Notes: generated by a model not told the origin, from the sequence alone. A DNA stretch of 64,000 nt from Liolophura sinensis (GCF_032854445.1 NC_088296.1:1180001-1244000), one strand, 5' to 3'. Counted from the stretch's first letter, positions 24,516-36,610 are shown. Numbers and translations: made by a program.

Positions 24516-24713
24516 CACATGTATCTTACCAATTGTCATTACTTCAACCACGTGTATCTTACCAGTTATCATTACTTCAGCCACGTGTATCTTACCAATT
24601 GTCATTACTTCAGCCACGTGTATCTTACCAACTGTTATTACTTCAGCCACGTGTATCTTACCAATTGTTATTACTTCAGCCATGTGTATCTTACCAACTG
24701 TTATTACTTCAGC
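24516..24713. repeat. 33-bp minisatellite, 6 copies
   Basis: Unit CACGTGTATCTTACCAATTG plus TCATTACTTCAGC. 33 is a multiple of 3, so repeats of 11 residues are open on both strands. CACGTG is an E-box palindrome, and its reverse strand contains TTGGTAAGA, donor-like. Confidence 0.93.
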
Positions 24714-24718
24714 CATGT

Positions 24719-24964
24719 CAGGTTGGTGTTACTTCAGATGTAGTTATAGGGAGTGGCCAAATGATCTGTCATTAGTGAGGTTGCTGTTACTTCAGATGTA
24801 GTTATAGGGAGTGACCAAATGATCTGTCATGTGAGATTGGTGTTACTTCAGATGTAGTTATAGGGAGTGGCCAAATGATCTGACATTAGTGAGACTGGTG
24901 TTACTTCAGATGTAGTTACAGGGAGTGGCCAAATGATCTGACATTAGCGAGGTTGGTATTACTT
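24719..24964. repeat. About 58-bp tandem repeat, 4 copies
   Basis: Unit contains GTTACTTCAGATGTAGTTAT and AGGGAGTGGCCAAATGATCT. It abuts the 33-bp array and shares GTTACTTCAG with it, so the two probably have a common origin. Confidence 0.9.
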
Positions 24965-27385
24965 CACAGTATTTGTGCTTTCAGAGATACACAGTGATAT
25001 AGGAATAGCAGTAACAAGGGCACAATGTGGACAAACAAAACTTCACCGTGACTGTTAGTTGGCAAGCCTTGCTAACAATAATATTTTTTTAAATGTACCA
25101 GTGTTAAGAAGAAAATAAAGTTGAACGTTCCCTTTGCCCTCTTTTGGTCGTTGTCTGCTTAGGTTTAGTTTTACAACCTTAAAAGCCTGGGACATCTCAG
25201 TCTGGTGTTTTCTCTGCTGCTAGCATAGGAAAATATCTCTGATTAAAAATCACATAGACCTAAGGCGACATAGTATTTATCGAAAATAACGAACGACTCT
25301 AAATCAGAAGCATTTTTCTGTACTTTCTTACAACTCTCCTAGCATGTTTGCTAGAGCTGATCATTGGAACTTTCCCTTACAGTAAAAAACACTTTCCTAT
25401 GATCTGGCGACTTTTCCTGCGCCACAAGAGACACGACTGTCTTTTTAGACTTACTAAAGTTTGAACAAACATAGGCTGGTATGGCGTAAAATTTTTCGAG
25501 GGATATTTCTATACGCTATGTGTCACAAAACACCCTTCCTTGCTGTCCTGAATTTCTGTCGGCTCACATTTAGATATAAAGAACTGTGCCCACTAAATTT
25601 CTCTTCAACGCCAGCCGGGAAACACTTTACCAAGAAAGCACACAAAGGGAGATAATTCATCTGCATCCAGGCGTAACGCGCTACATGATGAATTCGTCTT
25701 CCCATTTTCTACGGCAACAATGATGGGCCGGTATTTTTAAAGGAGAGTCTTCAGGGGCCCGACAAAAGCTCGAGCCAAGTTTCTATAGGTATACATATCT
25801 CACAACATAGAGTGTATACAGCTAAGCTGTATACGTATATGAATTAATATTCCGGCGCACCCATTTACAGTAGAGAAGTTTGCGCTAGTCATGTTCGCAT
25901 ATTCGGGCGTATCCAAACTGTATTTCAGAATATTTTGGGGAAATTGAAAATCATTTGGTCATTAGACCAATCTTAAGGTATGTTCATCGGAGGTGACTAC
26001 ATGAACTATTCTCAAAATGTCCTTTGCACACCTAAGGGAAATTGGCATGAATAAAGTGACGTGGCTCAGAAAAAGCTGCCATATTTTTACCATAATTTCA
26101 AAAATGTTATGGCGCACCAAAATTTCTAAAATGACAAGTCAAAGTTATTTTGAGGAGAAGTTTAGCTTCCGCATCGAAAACCGCTGACTTTATTTCATTC
26201 TTTGTATTCATTTAATGAAATCTGCACCAAAACATCTCAGTCAACCTTGCTGAAGGTATAAAACCCCTTTTCTCCCCATCTTCTAGCTCTCCGTGTGGAA
26301 AAAGGCTAAACAGGAATGATAGATGTGTATATGATCTAACACATCCAATCACTGGAACAAACATGTCGACTGGGTACCACAAGCATGGAAAGACAACAGG
26401 GCTTGCTAATACAAATCCTATCGTTAACCAGGTTTCTGGTTTGCTAGAGGATGTTTCGTTCGTTTATGTTCCACTAGCAAAATTGATTTACGGGGCAAAT
26501 TGCGGCGTTTTAAACAGCAAGACATGGATGCAAGTTGTTTGAGGACACATTTTGCACGCTTGTGACCATATCTGATATGAGTCTCTTCCAAAGTCTGTCA
26601 TAATTATGTCACCGATTGAGTAAGGAAGAGTTAAATCCTTTGGCGAAGGAGGTGTAACGCAAGTGGATAATAGGTTCTTAACACAAGGCCTGCAAACTTG
26701 CCTGAAAACTACATTACATTATTCATGTTAATAATGGGAATAAAACATGCCTGCTTATTTATCACATTTTATCACATTTTACAGCACTGCTTCGATAATC
26801 AGTCAATCAATCAATCAATCAATAGTCTTAATAGGATTACAGAAATACCAAGTGCAAACATTAACACCAACTTGAAATAAAAATATACATGTAAAAAAAC
26901 AACAACAACAATACACTGAGGCTCAAGCACGCTCGGACAATGAAAACCATGGCTAATTGGCAAAAATATAAATGAAGATTTCGCATGTAAGCTTTGTCAC
27001 AAAATGGCCGAAATAATCTACAATAATAAGTTGCCAACGGCCTACTAAAATGGTCCCAATTTTTGTAAACAAGGCAGGCGTCACGTGTCCAGTGCCCTAC
27101 ATTGACAAGAGATCCCATCCAAAGTCTATCGGACGTTCGCCCATGTTATAAAGCCTGTTAAGGATGCGCAGGCAATCAGTTGTACAAAACTGATAACAAA
27201 ATGGTATTTCGCAAAACCAAACTGAATATGATCTGTGACACAGTTTATATTACCAAACGCCAAGAGCCTTGGTGACGACATTGGTGACGTCCACTCCATC
27301 ATAACTATAACGTCAAACCAATCCACTGGAATCCTGGCGAGTCATCATTGCATTTTCACTCGTCCATTGTCGCGGAACTCACCTG
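24965..27385. other. Intergenic, downstream of the second Sushi gene
   Basis: An (AATC)n run at 26799-26823 is the only clear repeat. I found no exon and no obvious polyadenylation signal for the minus-strand gene ending at 27386. Confidence 0.45.
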
Positions 27386-28022
27386 TCAATCACTGTCATC
27401 TAAATCTACCGTCGTTATCTGTTCTTCAGGTTCCAGGGCGGGATTGTCCCGCCCACTCCGCCCACTGTGACCACTGCGTCCACTGCGCCCGCTCAGTACG
27501 CTTTGCTCCGCGTCATTTTCTACCAGCTCGGGTTCCCTAGGCCGGTGTCGCTCGGCGTTCACCTTGTAGTATCTCCTCCCGCTGCGGGTGGACTGTGACC
27601 CCGTCTCGGATCCCAAAAGGATCCCCGGGCGATGCCCGGCAGGACGACCCATCGTATCCACAGCATTCGCCGCCTCTGGGTACTGCAGATAATCCACTTG
27701 AGGGTCAAACAGCGGGTTTTGTTCGGTGGTCATTGACGTCATGTCCTCGTGATAATCCATCACACTGCGCATGGCGGAACTAGCTAGGTTCTGGTCATCC
27801 GGGATAGGGTAATACCAGAAGGGCCCGTAACTGTGAGAGTAGGCAGGCTTCGGCAGCACGATCATCGAATGGCGGGTAAACGTGGTGGAAGACGTCCGAG
27901 CTGAAACGTCCGAAGATCGTCGTGAATGTCCGCGGTGTTGGTAGGACTTGTTGAACTCGGTGCTTGTACCAAATACGGATCCCTTTCCGAGGTTGCTGAA
28001 GCTAGTACCCGGTTGAGAATCT
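27386..28022 (-). CDS. Cytoplasmic-tail exon of the second membrane gene, with stop
   Basis: 637 nt, acceptor TTTTTGTCTGGCAG, TGA at 27388-27386. GC-richer than its flanks, as expected for coding sequence. In order: HSRRSSDVSARTSS (possible basophilic kinase sites), SHSYGPFWYYPIP, EQNPLFDPQVDYLQYP, then LSGRSGRSGHSGRSGR and a Glu/Asp-rich end. Probably disordered and phosphorylated (inference). Confidence 0.85.
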
Positions 28023-29293
28023 CTGCCAGACAAAAACACAACAAACATTAGACAGTGAGGCTAATCGTTATAACACTTTTAATAACTTGAATGCAATTTA
28101 AAAAACGTTATACTGACCATGATGGCAAATTATTGACACGTTATAGACCTTGCTGGGAATGCTTAAGATGCTACAGACTTTGAGGGCAATCAGTAACACG
28201 AAATGCTGATGGCAATCATTAACACGAAATGTTGACGGCAATCATTAACACGAAATGTTGACGGCAATTATTAACACGAAATGTTGACGGCAATCATTAA
28301 CACGAAATGTTGATGGCAATAACTGGCAATAACTGCCTTCCAAGTTGAGAATTAAAATTATACTTACGCATACATGATCCTCTTGGCTACGTAAGATTTC
28401 CTGTTCCACCATTTACACAGAAGGTAAGTTAAGATAATGATAACCACTAGAAGGAGGCTACAGAGGATGGCCCCCACTACCGCTAGGATCACCGTGTTCT
28501 CGTCCGATTCCCCCGCCACAGTCACCCCAGGGGACTGCGTGGAGCGAGCTGTAGGGGAGAGGAGAGCAAAAATGTTAGATATGGAGAAATTGCAGGTAAA
28601 AATGCTCCAGATTGAAATAATGGGGAACATCACTCAAAGTTCAGCGAAACTTCTTAGGAGAGGTCAGAGGTCAAAGAAAACTAAACATCCGACTATACAC
28701 AAATCTATTCCATTTATATTTTTATTTATTTATATAAACGGTCACGTTTATGGATCGTGGAAACCGGAGTTTCCGAAGTAAATCACCGCTCTTATCTAAG
28801 ATACCTGAGAAATATTCTAACTAAAGTCCGCTTGGATCCTGCATCAAACCTGGGTCGGGTCACACCTAAGACCATGAAAGAGGAAGTTTTGGCGTTCAGC
28901 GGGGCGGCTTACTTGCCCGGTTTCCTCCCACCATAATGTTGGCCGCCGTCGTATAAATATTCTTAAGTACGGTGTAAAACATCAATCAAATAAAGAAATA
29001 AATATTTATTACATAACACATTTAAATGTTCTTGACGTATCGGTGCGGTTACTTTGTATGAAGGAAATGAGGACACTTACGTATTGGGAAACATTTCGGT
29101 GGGGTCGAGTCCCATTGTCCCGACTCTAAGCATGTCAGTTTCTTGGCCCCCCGGAGCTCGTAAACGTTAGGCTGGAGGCACTGTAGTGTCACCACAGTCC
29201 CGGGGGTGCGTTCGAAGGTGGAGGGGCGGAGGTCGGCCTGGTTTTCAAATGTGATAATACCACGTGATGGCTTAGCAAGTTCCGTGCAGTTGT
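27386..29293 (-). CDS. Second single-Sushi type I membrane protein, 5' end missing
   Basis: Exons 29293-29081, 28548-28368 and 28022-27386 join in frame (1031 nt; 342 residues after the split first codon, plus stop). They encode a Sushi/CCP domain, a short stalk, one TM helix (about VILAVVGAILCSLLLVVIII) and a tail of about 220 residues. The exon phases (1-1, 1-2, 2-stop) match those of the Sushi gene at 1166-4065 exactly, and both are on the minus strand, suggesting a shared origin. Here the tail lacks PPxY. It has an NPLF motif, an RRSS basic-Ser cluster, a Tyr-rich middle, a C-terminal SGR repeat and an acidic end VDLDDSD. The first exon (signal peptide, perhaps more Sushi modules) was not found upstream. 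I do not recognise the protein beyond its domains. Confidence 0.8.
28181..28320. repeat. 26-bp minisatellite in an intron, about 5 copies
   Basis: Unit GACGGCAATCATTAACACGA plus AATGTT, between the TM and tail exons of the second Sushi gene. Confidence 0.92.
28368..28548 (-). CDS. Transmembrane exon of the second membrane gene
   Basis: 181 nt, acceptor CTCCCCTACAG, donor GTAAGT, phase 1 in and 2 out. Encodes RSTQSPGVTVAGESDEN as the stalk, the hydrophobic helix, then LLCKWWNRKSYVAKRIMY with a basic and Trp-rich inner boundary. Confidence 0.88.
28905..29005 (+). mobile_element. SINE family 1 fragment in an intron
   Basis: CCCGGTTTCCTCCCACCATAATG, GGCCGCCGTCGTATAAATATTC, then GTACGGTGTAAAACATCAATC and an AAATAAAGAAATAAAT tail. 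It lies antisense to the Sushi gene between its Sushi and TM exons. Confidence 0.85.
29081..29293 (-). CDS. Sushi/CCP exon of the second membrane gene
   Basis: 213 nt, phase 1-1, acceptor TTTTTCTCTTCCAG and donor GTAAGT. Encodes NCTELAKPSRG, a second cysteine in VTLQC, then KKLTCLESGQWDSTPPKC: the standard CCP pattern of four cysteines with a Trp before the last. One potential glycosylation site (NCT). Confidence 0.88.
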
Positions 29294-31564
29294 CTGGAAG
29301 AGAAAAAGTTCGATTACAGATTGGCCGGTACCTGAAGATTGATAAACCGTGTTGTCGGTATTAGGGAAAACTCTTTCTCGATACAGGATATATCACTACG
29401 GGGTATGAACCAGCGACCTCAGAGTCTGATATCAAATCGCCAATACTACACATCAACCGTCAAATGAGCAACAGGCCTTCCACTAAGGTAGTTGACTAAT
29501 TAGCCTTACGGCCAATATGCATTATCCCCTTGATGATCAGAAATGACACAGTTCCATTGAACAGCTGTATAAAAACAGGTTGAATGATGTCTTTCAGAGA
29601 GTGGAATTTTACATTTCCGAGATATATAAATCACAAAAAATTTATGTGATATAACGATAAAATAATTGTCCATAACAAGGATAATACTGTTGCTTATCAT
29701 ATGACATTTGCCAACCTGATGATTAGCTGATGTATTGACTTATTGGTTGATTGGTTTGAGTGTGTGTCAGTTTCCACATTGGCGCACGAGTTGATTGGCC
29801 AAGTGATTGGCAGATTGATTGATTTGTATATGAACTAGCCGGAATGTTTTGCTAGTGGTCTCTTATGCTTCTATGTGGTGACGATATTTTACGACATGGT
29901 CTGATCGCCTCTCTCTTAATTGCTGAAAAGAAACATTGACTTACTATAATAGATTGATTTATTGATTGATTTCTTCGTTAATTTAAAAACATTTTAAATT
30001 AATCAAGAAATCAAGAATTACAAACGAAACAATAGTAGATGAATGATTTGGGAGGAATTCTTCAGAATAATGTCAAGCAACAATCCGAGAAATACAAAAA
30101 TGTTACCCATAGAGAAGTACCGATAATTTAATTTACTAGCATCAGGAACGCATTTGAAAGACTCCATTAAAGTCATTTACATTTTACTTGTTATTATTTT
30201 CCATTCCTTCTTTTTCTAATAGTGATCGTTAGCCTCCAACAAGATGTAGGGGGCTCTGTTCGCAGAATTTCGGATTCTGTTTCGGCTTTTTCCGAGCTTA
30301 ATGTCAATGGCAGTATGATCTTGCATCGCTAGATTTTTTTTCCTTTCTCTAAAGTTATCAGTTTTCTGAAAATTATCAGTTTTCTGAAAATTATCAGTTT
30401 TCTGAAAATCAAGTAAATCTCAAAAAAGTCCTATTTATCTGGTTCAAAATTTATTACGCAAAATAAACCCCTCCAGAATGTTTTTTGTTCTCCACAATGC
30501 TCCGTCCAATTCCCCTCTATCAACGCCAAACATCAGCATCACAGCATCACTGCGCGCATGAATAAAGCTGAAACTGAAGGAAACTGTTCCGTACTACTCT
30601 CTGTCACAAAGTCAGGAATGTAACCCGGCCCGTTTGAGGTTCTGCCAAAATATGTGGAAAATTCATATCTAACAGCAGAGGTCAAACATGAATACCACGA
30701 CTTATGGGTAAAACTACCACCAAATTCAGCGCTACTTCCTGTCACGGAGTCATCTGGGTGTGGTTAGGCCGGATTGAGCGTCTGCCGTGTTATACGAGGG
30801 CACACAGAAAATAGCAGACGTCAAACCGGAATATCTTCACTGAGCATGACCGACTATAAGTGACTTGCTTAACGCCCTCTGTAGTAAATGGTTACCCTTG
30901 CGTTATCCCCGTGACTGGTACATTTTACTTTCTCCCTACTCAAAGTGTTCACTCTAAATACTGTAATTCACCCCAAGTGTGACCTCTAAAGCGCTCTCAG
31001 GGAAACCTTAAAGTGATACTTTTGATGCCAACAATTCAGCATTTTCTTATATAAAAAAAGATGAATCAAACTTAAAAAGTAGTCGTACAAAGCGGATGAA
31101 TCTGTCGGAAACAGCCACAATGTGTCACTCAGTAAATGTGAACCTTTAGGTGAAGTACGGCGCTTATATGAGAGCACCAGCGTCATGTTATTACCGTGCA
31201 TGGTCATTCATCCAATCTGTTCATTCTAGTCAAGAAATCCTGACTCTGAACCTCTAAATAAATAATCGATATAACAACAGCACAAATGGCAAAACAGAAT
31301 GAGCATCAACATCAAAAACTGGAAATAAAGGGTCCACCATTTTTATAAAGAAAAAGACATTTATTGTGGCAAGGAAGTCAACCATAACTTGGGTTTCCTT
31401 GACCAATAGCAGTTTTACCCAGAATGTTGAATTCTATGGACCTGACAACATAAACTGATATGAACATCAGTAGATAGGCCGTTCAGACTGTCTCTCAAAA
31501 CACCTTTACTTCTGTTTATTGTTTGCATATTTTTCTTGGCGTTTAATTGAAAGCAGTCAAATAT
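29294..31564. other. Upstream of the second Sushi gene, no first exon found
   Basis: I looked for a minus-strand ATG, hydrophobic stretch and phase-1 donor and found none that convinces. The frame 29506-29700 starts MISNSIILVMDNYFIVI but has no good donor in phase 1. 29400-30000 is AT-rich. Confidence 0.4.
30355..30408. repeat. 18-bp perfect tandem repeat, 3 copies
   Basis: TTATCAGTTTTCTGAAAA three times. Confidence 0.95.
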
Positions 31565-32046
31565 GCGGATTATACGGTGGGATTTATGATGGGATTGTAT
31601 GGTAGGATTTATGGTGGGGTTGTACGGTGGGAGTTATGATGGGATTGTATGGTGGGAGTTATGATGGGATTGTATGTGGGATTTATGGTGGGGTTGTATG
31701 GTGGGGGTTACGGTGGGATTGTATGGTGGGAGTTATGGTGGGATTGTATGGTGGGGTTGTACGGTGGGAGTTATGATGGGATTGTATGGTGGGATTTATG
31801 ATGGGGTTGTATGGTGGAATTTATGGTGGGGTTGTACGGTGGGAGTTATGATGGGATTGTATGGTGGGAGTTATGATGGGATTGTATGGTGGGATTTATG
31901 GTGGGGTTGTACGGTGGGAGTTATGATGGGATTGTATGGTGGGATTTATAATGGGGTTGTACGGTGGGAGTTATGATGGGATTGTATGGTGGGATTTATG
32001 ATGGGATTGTATGGTGGGATTGTATGGTGGGATTTCTGGTGGGATT
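31565..32046. repeat. G-rich 25-bp minisatellite, about 19 units
   Basis: Units alternate GGGATTGTATGGTGGGAGTT plus ATGAT with GGGGTTGTACGGTGGGATTT variants. Plus strand: many GGG runs and almost no C, so quadruplex formation is conceivable. Confidence 0.92.
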
Positions 32047-32491
32047 TATGGACAATGTTAAAAATGTATGTTGCCTAAAAACCCGTTCGTCAAAATTTAA
32101 GATATCGCTATCATTTTTATCAGATAACGTCATGTAACGTTGACTTTCACAAAGAGTCAAAAAATATGGATTTATATAAGTCATATTTTGACGGGGGAAC
32201 ATTTTTATTTCTTTTTTTTTAGAAGCGCGTGAACATAACACTTGAATTTTAATATATGTCTAAATAATCAACGTTGTCGCTATCCTTTGACGTACTTACT
32301 TCAATGATTACAGTGGTAATATCACGGTTAAAGGCTATGGGAGTTGTGTGGGATGCTTTCAAGACGATGAAATCTTTCACATAGCAACGACATCCACAAA
32401 ACGTTCATTTACCTCCAGGAGCACTTCATATATGTGTGTCGGCCATTTTAAAAGTGTCCCTGTTAGTGATGTGAGGAATGTTAGGTCTCAA
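32047..32491. other. Spacer between two arrays, nothing recognised
   Basis: Unique-looking AT-rich sequence. Confidence 0.45.
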
Positions 32492-33343
32492 CCTCATAGT
32501 TACTAATGGAACCACCCCCGTGTGCATCGTACACCCACCCAACTACTCACAGTTACTAATGGAACCACTCCCGTGTGCATCGTACACCCACCCAACCACT
32601 CACAGTTACTAATGGAACCACTCCCCTGTGCATCGTACACCCACCCAACCACTCACAGTTACTAGTGGAACCACTCCCCTGTGCATCGTACACCCACCCA
32701 ACCACTCACAGTTACTAGTGGAACCACTCCCCTGTGCATCGTGCACCCACCCAACCACTCACAGTTACTAATGGAACCACTCCCCTATGCATCGTGCACC
32801 CACCCAACCACTCACAGTTACTAATGGAACCACTCCCGTGTGCATCGTACACCCACCCAACCACTCACAGTTACTAATGGAACCACTCCCCTATGCATCG
32901 TGCACCCACTTAACCACTCACAGTTACTAATGGAACCACTCCCCTGTGCATCGTACACCAACCCAACCACTCACAGTTACTAATGGAACCACTCCCCTAT
33001 GCATCGTGCACCCACCCAACCACTCACAGTTACTAATGGAACCACTCCCGTGTGCATCGTACACCCACCCAACCACTCACAGTTACTAATGGAACCACTC
33101 CCCTATGCATCGTGCACCCACTTAACCACTCACAGTTACTAATGGAACCACTCCCCTGTGCATCGTACACCAACCCAACCACTCACAGTTACTAATGGAA
33201 CCACTACCCTGTGCATCGTACACCCACCCAACCACTCACAGTTACTAATGGAACCACTCCCCTGTGCATCGTACACTCACCCAACCACTCACAGTTACTG
33301 ATGGAACCACTCCCCTATGCATCGTGCACCCATCCAACCACCC
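32492..33343. repeat. 53-bp minisatellite, about 16 copies, with 212-bp higher-order duplication
   Basis: Unit ACTCACAGTTACTAATGGAA, CCACTCCCCTGTGCATCGTA, CACCCACCCAACC. The rare variant CACTTAACC occurs at 32911 and 33123, exactly four units apart, and its neighbours match too, so a block of at least four units was duplicated. Confidence 0.95.
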
Positions 33344-34910
33344 AAATGTCAGTTTACTTTTAATACATCTTTCACTTCAGATTGAAAAGTTGATTGCTTG
33401 CCTGTTCCTAGGATCACAAAACCGTCTTGGACTCAGAGGTGGAGGAAAGACGTAAATGATGTAAACTTCCGACTAAAAAGTCTGAAAACTTATTAATTAA
33501 TATAGTCTTCAATATTTTTCTTTTACACTTTCCTTAAGGACAAAAAGACATTTGAAAATAATTTTTGTAAGGTGGATATTTGCACGATTTTTATGTTCAC
33601 TTCTCCTTTAAGCTGGACTCAGTCTACACTTCAGAACAGTTTAATTGTGACTCGGCTTGAGGCTTTTTATTTTGATCCTAAGACCTGTCTTAGATGTTCG
33701 TGACGAAAATGTAAATCAGTGGTTAATTTCTAATCTACGTTCATAAATATTACAACAAGTTAGGGCTAAATCTGACTAAAGTCTAAGACAGCTTCGGGGT
33801 GAAGGGCCCTGAAACCCGTGCTCCTAAAGTAAATATTACCACAAGTTAGGGCTAAATCTGACTAAAGTCTAAGACAGCTTCGGGATGAGGGGTCCTGAAG
33901 TAAATTCCACATAGAAATTCACTGACCAATGTCGTGTTGGAATTCAGATGTACTGTTTCCTTGTGATTGAAAGTCAAGCGCCACTGGGCCACAGTCCGAT
34001 GCGTTATGAACACACATATGTAAGTGCTATAGCGACAAATATAAGCTTGTTTTATATCATGTTTGTTTGCTCGTTGATTTTATAGCCTACGATTAACTAC
34101 AATGGAAATGAGTTCACGTTAAACACTGATTTCTGTGTAAACATTTGCAACTCACTCATCGTGAGTGCTGTGCATGCGCACTGCCACTCATTTTACAAAT
34201 TAATTGTTGACAGTGGCACTGGAGTGATTCTTAAATGTCAGTGAAATGTAGTCAAAGGTAACGATTCTACTCACAGCTTTATGATAAACCAAGCCTGTGT
34301 ATTGCTAGGCATGGGTGCTCGGTTAGACCAGTGCAAGGATATTTAACACAATTGGTTACACACGCGCAATTCGTGTATTTGGGTCCCAACTGAAGAGTAC
34401 TGGGGCGCTGATTGGATAAAACTGACAGACATTATAAATTGTTGATACAAACACTTTTTATTTTTTGCACCTAAAGTAAATATATCAGAATTTTGTCAAT
34501 TTTTGATAGAACTGAAATCTTTTTGCCCAGTGATACCACCCTTCTACCCACCTTTGAAGGTTACTGTAAGGTGACATAATGCTGTGTCTTCATATCCATG
34601 AACCACAGGTCAAAAACATTTGCTACCTAGGTTGGTGTTTTGATATACAGCAGGCTGCATTTTGCTGGTTCAAGTACACAGATTTACTATAAAACATAAA
34701 CATTAAGGAAAGTCTATGCACTCCTGCAACCTATAGGCCGGCAAATGCAACTATGTGCAATAAAAAATAGGCACATATTTATTATAGTCTATGACAAACG
34801 GATGTACAATGTATTACCCTAAAATCTGAGGATAAACACTGTCGATATGGAAACACATTTGACACCAGTCAGCACTTTGTGAGGATTACAAACCGACTTT
34901 CTTCAAGATG
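33344..34910. other. Intergenic, one 86-bp duplication
   Basis: 33746-33905 contains two copies, 86 bp apart, of a segment with ACAAGTTAGGGCTAAATCTG and ACTAAAGTCTAAGACAGCTT. Otherwise nothing recognised. Confidence 0.55.
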
Positions 34911-35068
34911 CTATACTAGCAATTAATTTGCTAATCGAATACTATACTGGCAATTAATTTGCTAATCAAATACTATACCCGCAATTAATTTGCTAATCAA
35001 ATACTATACTAGCAATTAGTTTGCTAATCGAATGCAATACTAGCAATTAATTTGCTAATCGAATACAA
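34911..35068. repeat. 31-bp minisatellite, 5 copies
   Basis: Unit AGCAATTAATTTGCTAATCG plus AATACTATACT. Includes the imperfect palindrome AGCAATTAATTTGCT. Confidence 0.93.
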
Positions 35069-36187
35069 TTTACTGTTTTCACAAAGAATAAATCACATTG
35101 TTGTCTTTTAGAAAATATCAGACTCCCACCCGTACTGTTAAAAGTGTTAAAATGATTCTAAAGTTTGAGGAAGTTATAAAACGACCCTGAATGTAAATTT
35201 GACGACATTTATTACAGATATTGAATGCTAACACGTGCAAAGACAAGGCGAGGGTGATAATTGTGACCATTAGTAATCACTTGTCCTGTTTTAAAATAAT
35301 AGTAAAAATTTGATTGCATTTGCGCTGATATTTGTGCTGAAAATCTCCGGTATGGTCTCTTTACATATGTTGAGTGCAGATGACATACAATCTAAGCATA
35401 AGTGTATTATTCGATGAAAATGTTGAATTAAATGTTATCGCCATGGATCTCCGGAACGAAGTAAATCACTCTTTTAATGACCGAAACCCAGGCAACGGTG
35501 CACATATTTGTATACCTGTAGGTCTACCTGCACGTCTACCTGTTCATTATTTGCACGTCTGTTTGCATACTTATTTACACGTTTCATCCTCGCGCTCGAT
35601 TTGTTTGCATTACGAGATAGCAAGGAGGACAAAAGTTTATCAAATACATATAGGTTGCCATGGTAACAATCGCTCTTTGGTTTATTTTGACTAAACTTGA
35701 TGCGTTAGGTTCTCTGTCTGCCAAGCACAGGAAAAACTGTAACTTAATAATGAAAAAGCAGTGTCCAGTTTCACAAATCGAATTTAGTCTTAAGTGCAAA
35801 AGTTTGATCTTTTTGACGAAAACGAAAGCTGGGAAGCTGGATGTTCAAACTTTGCTGCAATTATCCTTACACAGCTTAAAATTTCATCGACGTGACGCAT
35901 TAATTTTAAAATTTTAAATGGATTTCAATTTTAGGCTAGAGACTGACATTGCTTCGTGACTTCGGGAACTTTGGGGACTGGTCAGGGATTTACTCCTGGA
36001 ACTCTGGGGATTGGTCAGGGGATTTACAACGGGTACTCTAGGGATAGGTTAGGGGATTTTCTCCGGGCACTTTGGGGATTGCTGAGGAGATTTCTCTCTG
36101 GGCACTATGCGGATTACTCACGGAATTTACTCCGCCAAAACACCTGACTGTCGTCGTTTGAGAGAATGAGTCCTTAGTATACATCAG
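35069..36187. other. Intergenic, with a degenerate 33-36 bp repeat at 35958-36125
   Basis: Five worn copies of a TCTGGGGATTGGTCAGGGGA-type unit followed by TTTACTCC. The preceding open frames (35374-35917) lack any recognisable domain. Confidence 0.5.
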
Positions 36188-36445
36188 TCATTTATTTATT
36201 TAATTGGTGTTTTACGCCGTATTCAAGAATATTATACGACGGCGGTCAGATTTGTTGTGAGAGGAAACCGGCCGGAGCCCAGAGGAAACCTACGACCATC
36301 TGCGGGTTGCTAGGAGACCTTCCGACTTACGGCCGGAGAGGAAGCCGTCATGAGCTGGACTTAAACTCACAACGACTGCTTTGGTGAGGGGCTTCTTGGT
36401 CATCGCGCCGCGCTAGCACGCTAACCCCTTTGCCAATAAGCCCTC
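36188..36445 (-). mobile_element. SINE family 1, essentially full length
   Basis: Reverse orientation from the tail ATTTATTTATTTAATTGGTG through the core to the tRNA-like head: B-box region GGACTTAAACTCACAACG and A-box region CGCTAGCACGCTAACCCC, ending at ...AATAAGCCCT. Confidence 0.88.
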
Positions 36446-36504
36446 CATATATCAAATAAATAAAATGTTTTCAAATTTAATGATGGCCGATCGGTTTAAT
36501 TTCG

Positions 36505-36610
36505 TTTTGTCACGTGATCCAAATTACATTCGGGTCGAGGCTATTTCTATTGTCATCGTATTTTGACACATGGCCCAAATTACACTCGGGTCGAGGCTAT
36601 ATGTATTATC
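36505..36610. repeat. Diverged direct duplication
   Basis: CCAAATTACATTCGGGTCGA followed by GGCTATTTCTATT recurs about 60 bp later as CCAAATTACACTCGGGTCGA, GGCTATATGTATT. Confidence 0.85.

Noticed and set aside
29506-29700. Signal-peptide exon for the second Sushi gene (MISNSIILVMDNYF...)
   Set aside because: Hydrophobic, but there is no phase-1 donor of reasonable quality and the composition is generic AT-rich.
32492-33343. CRISPR-like array
   Set aside because: The units are contiguous tandem copies without unique spacers, and the host is eukaryotic.
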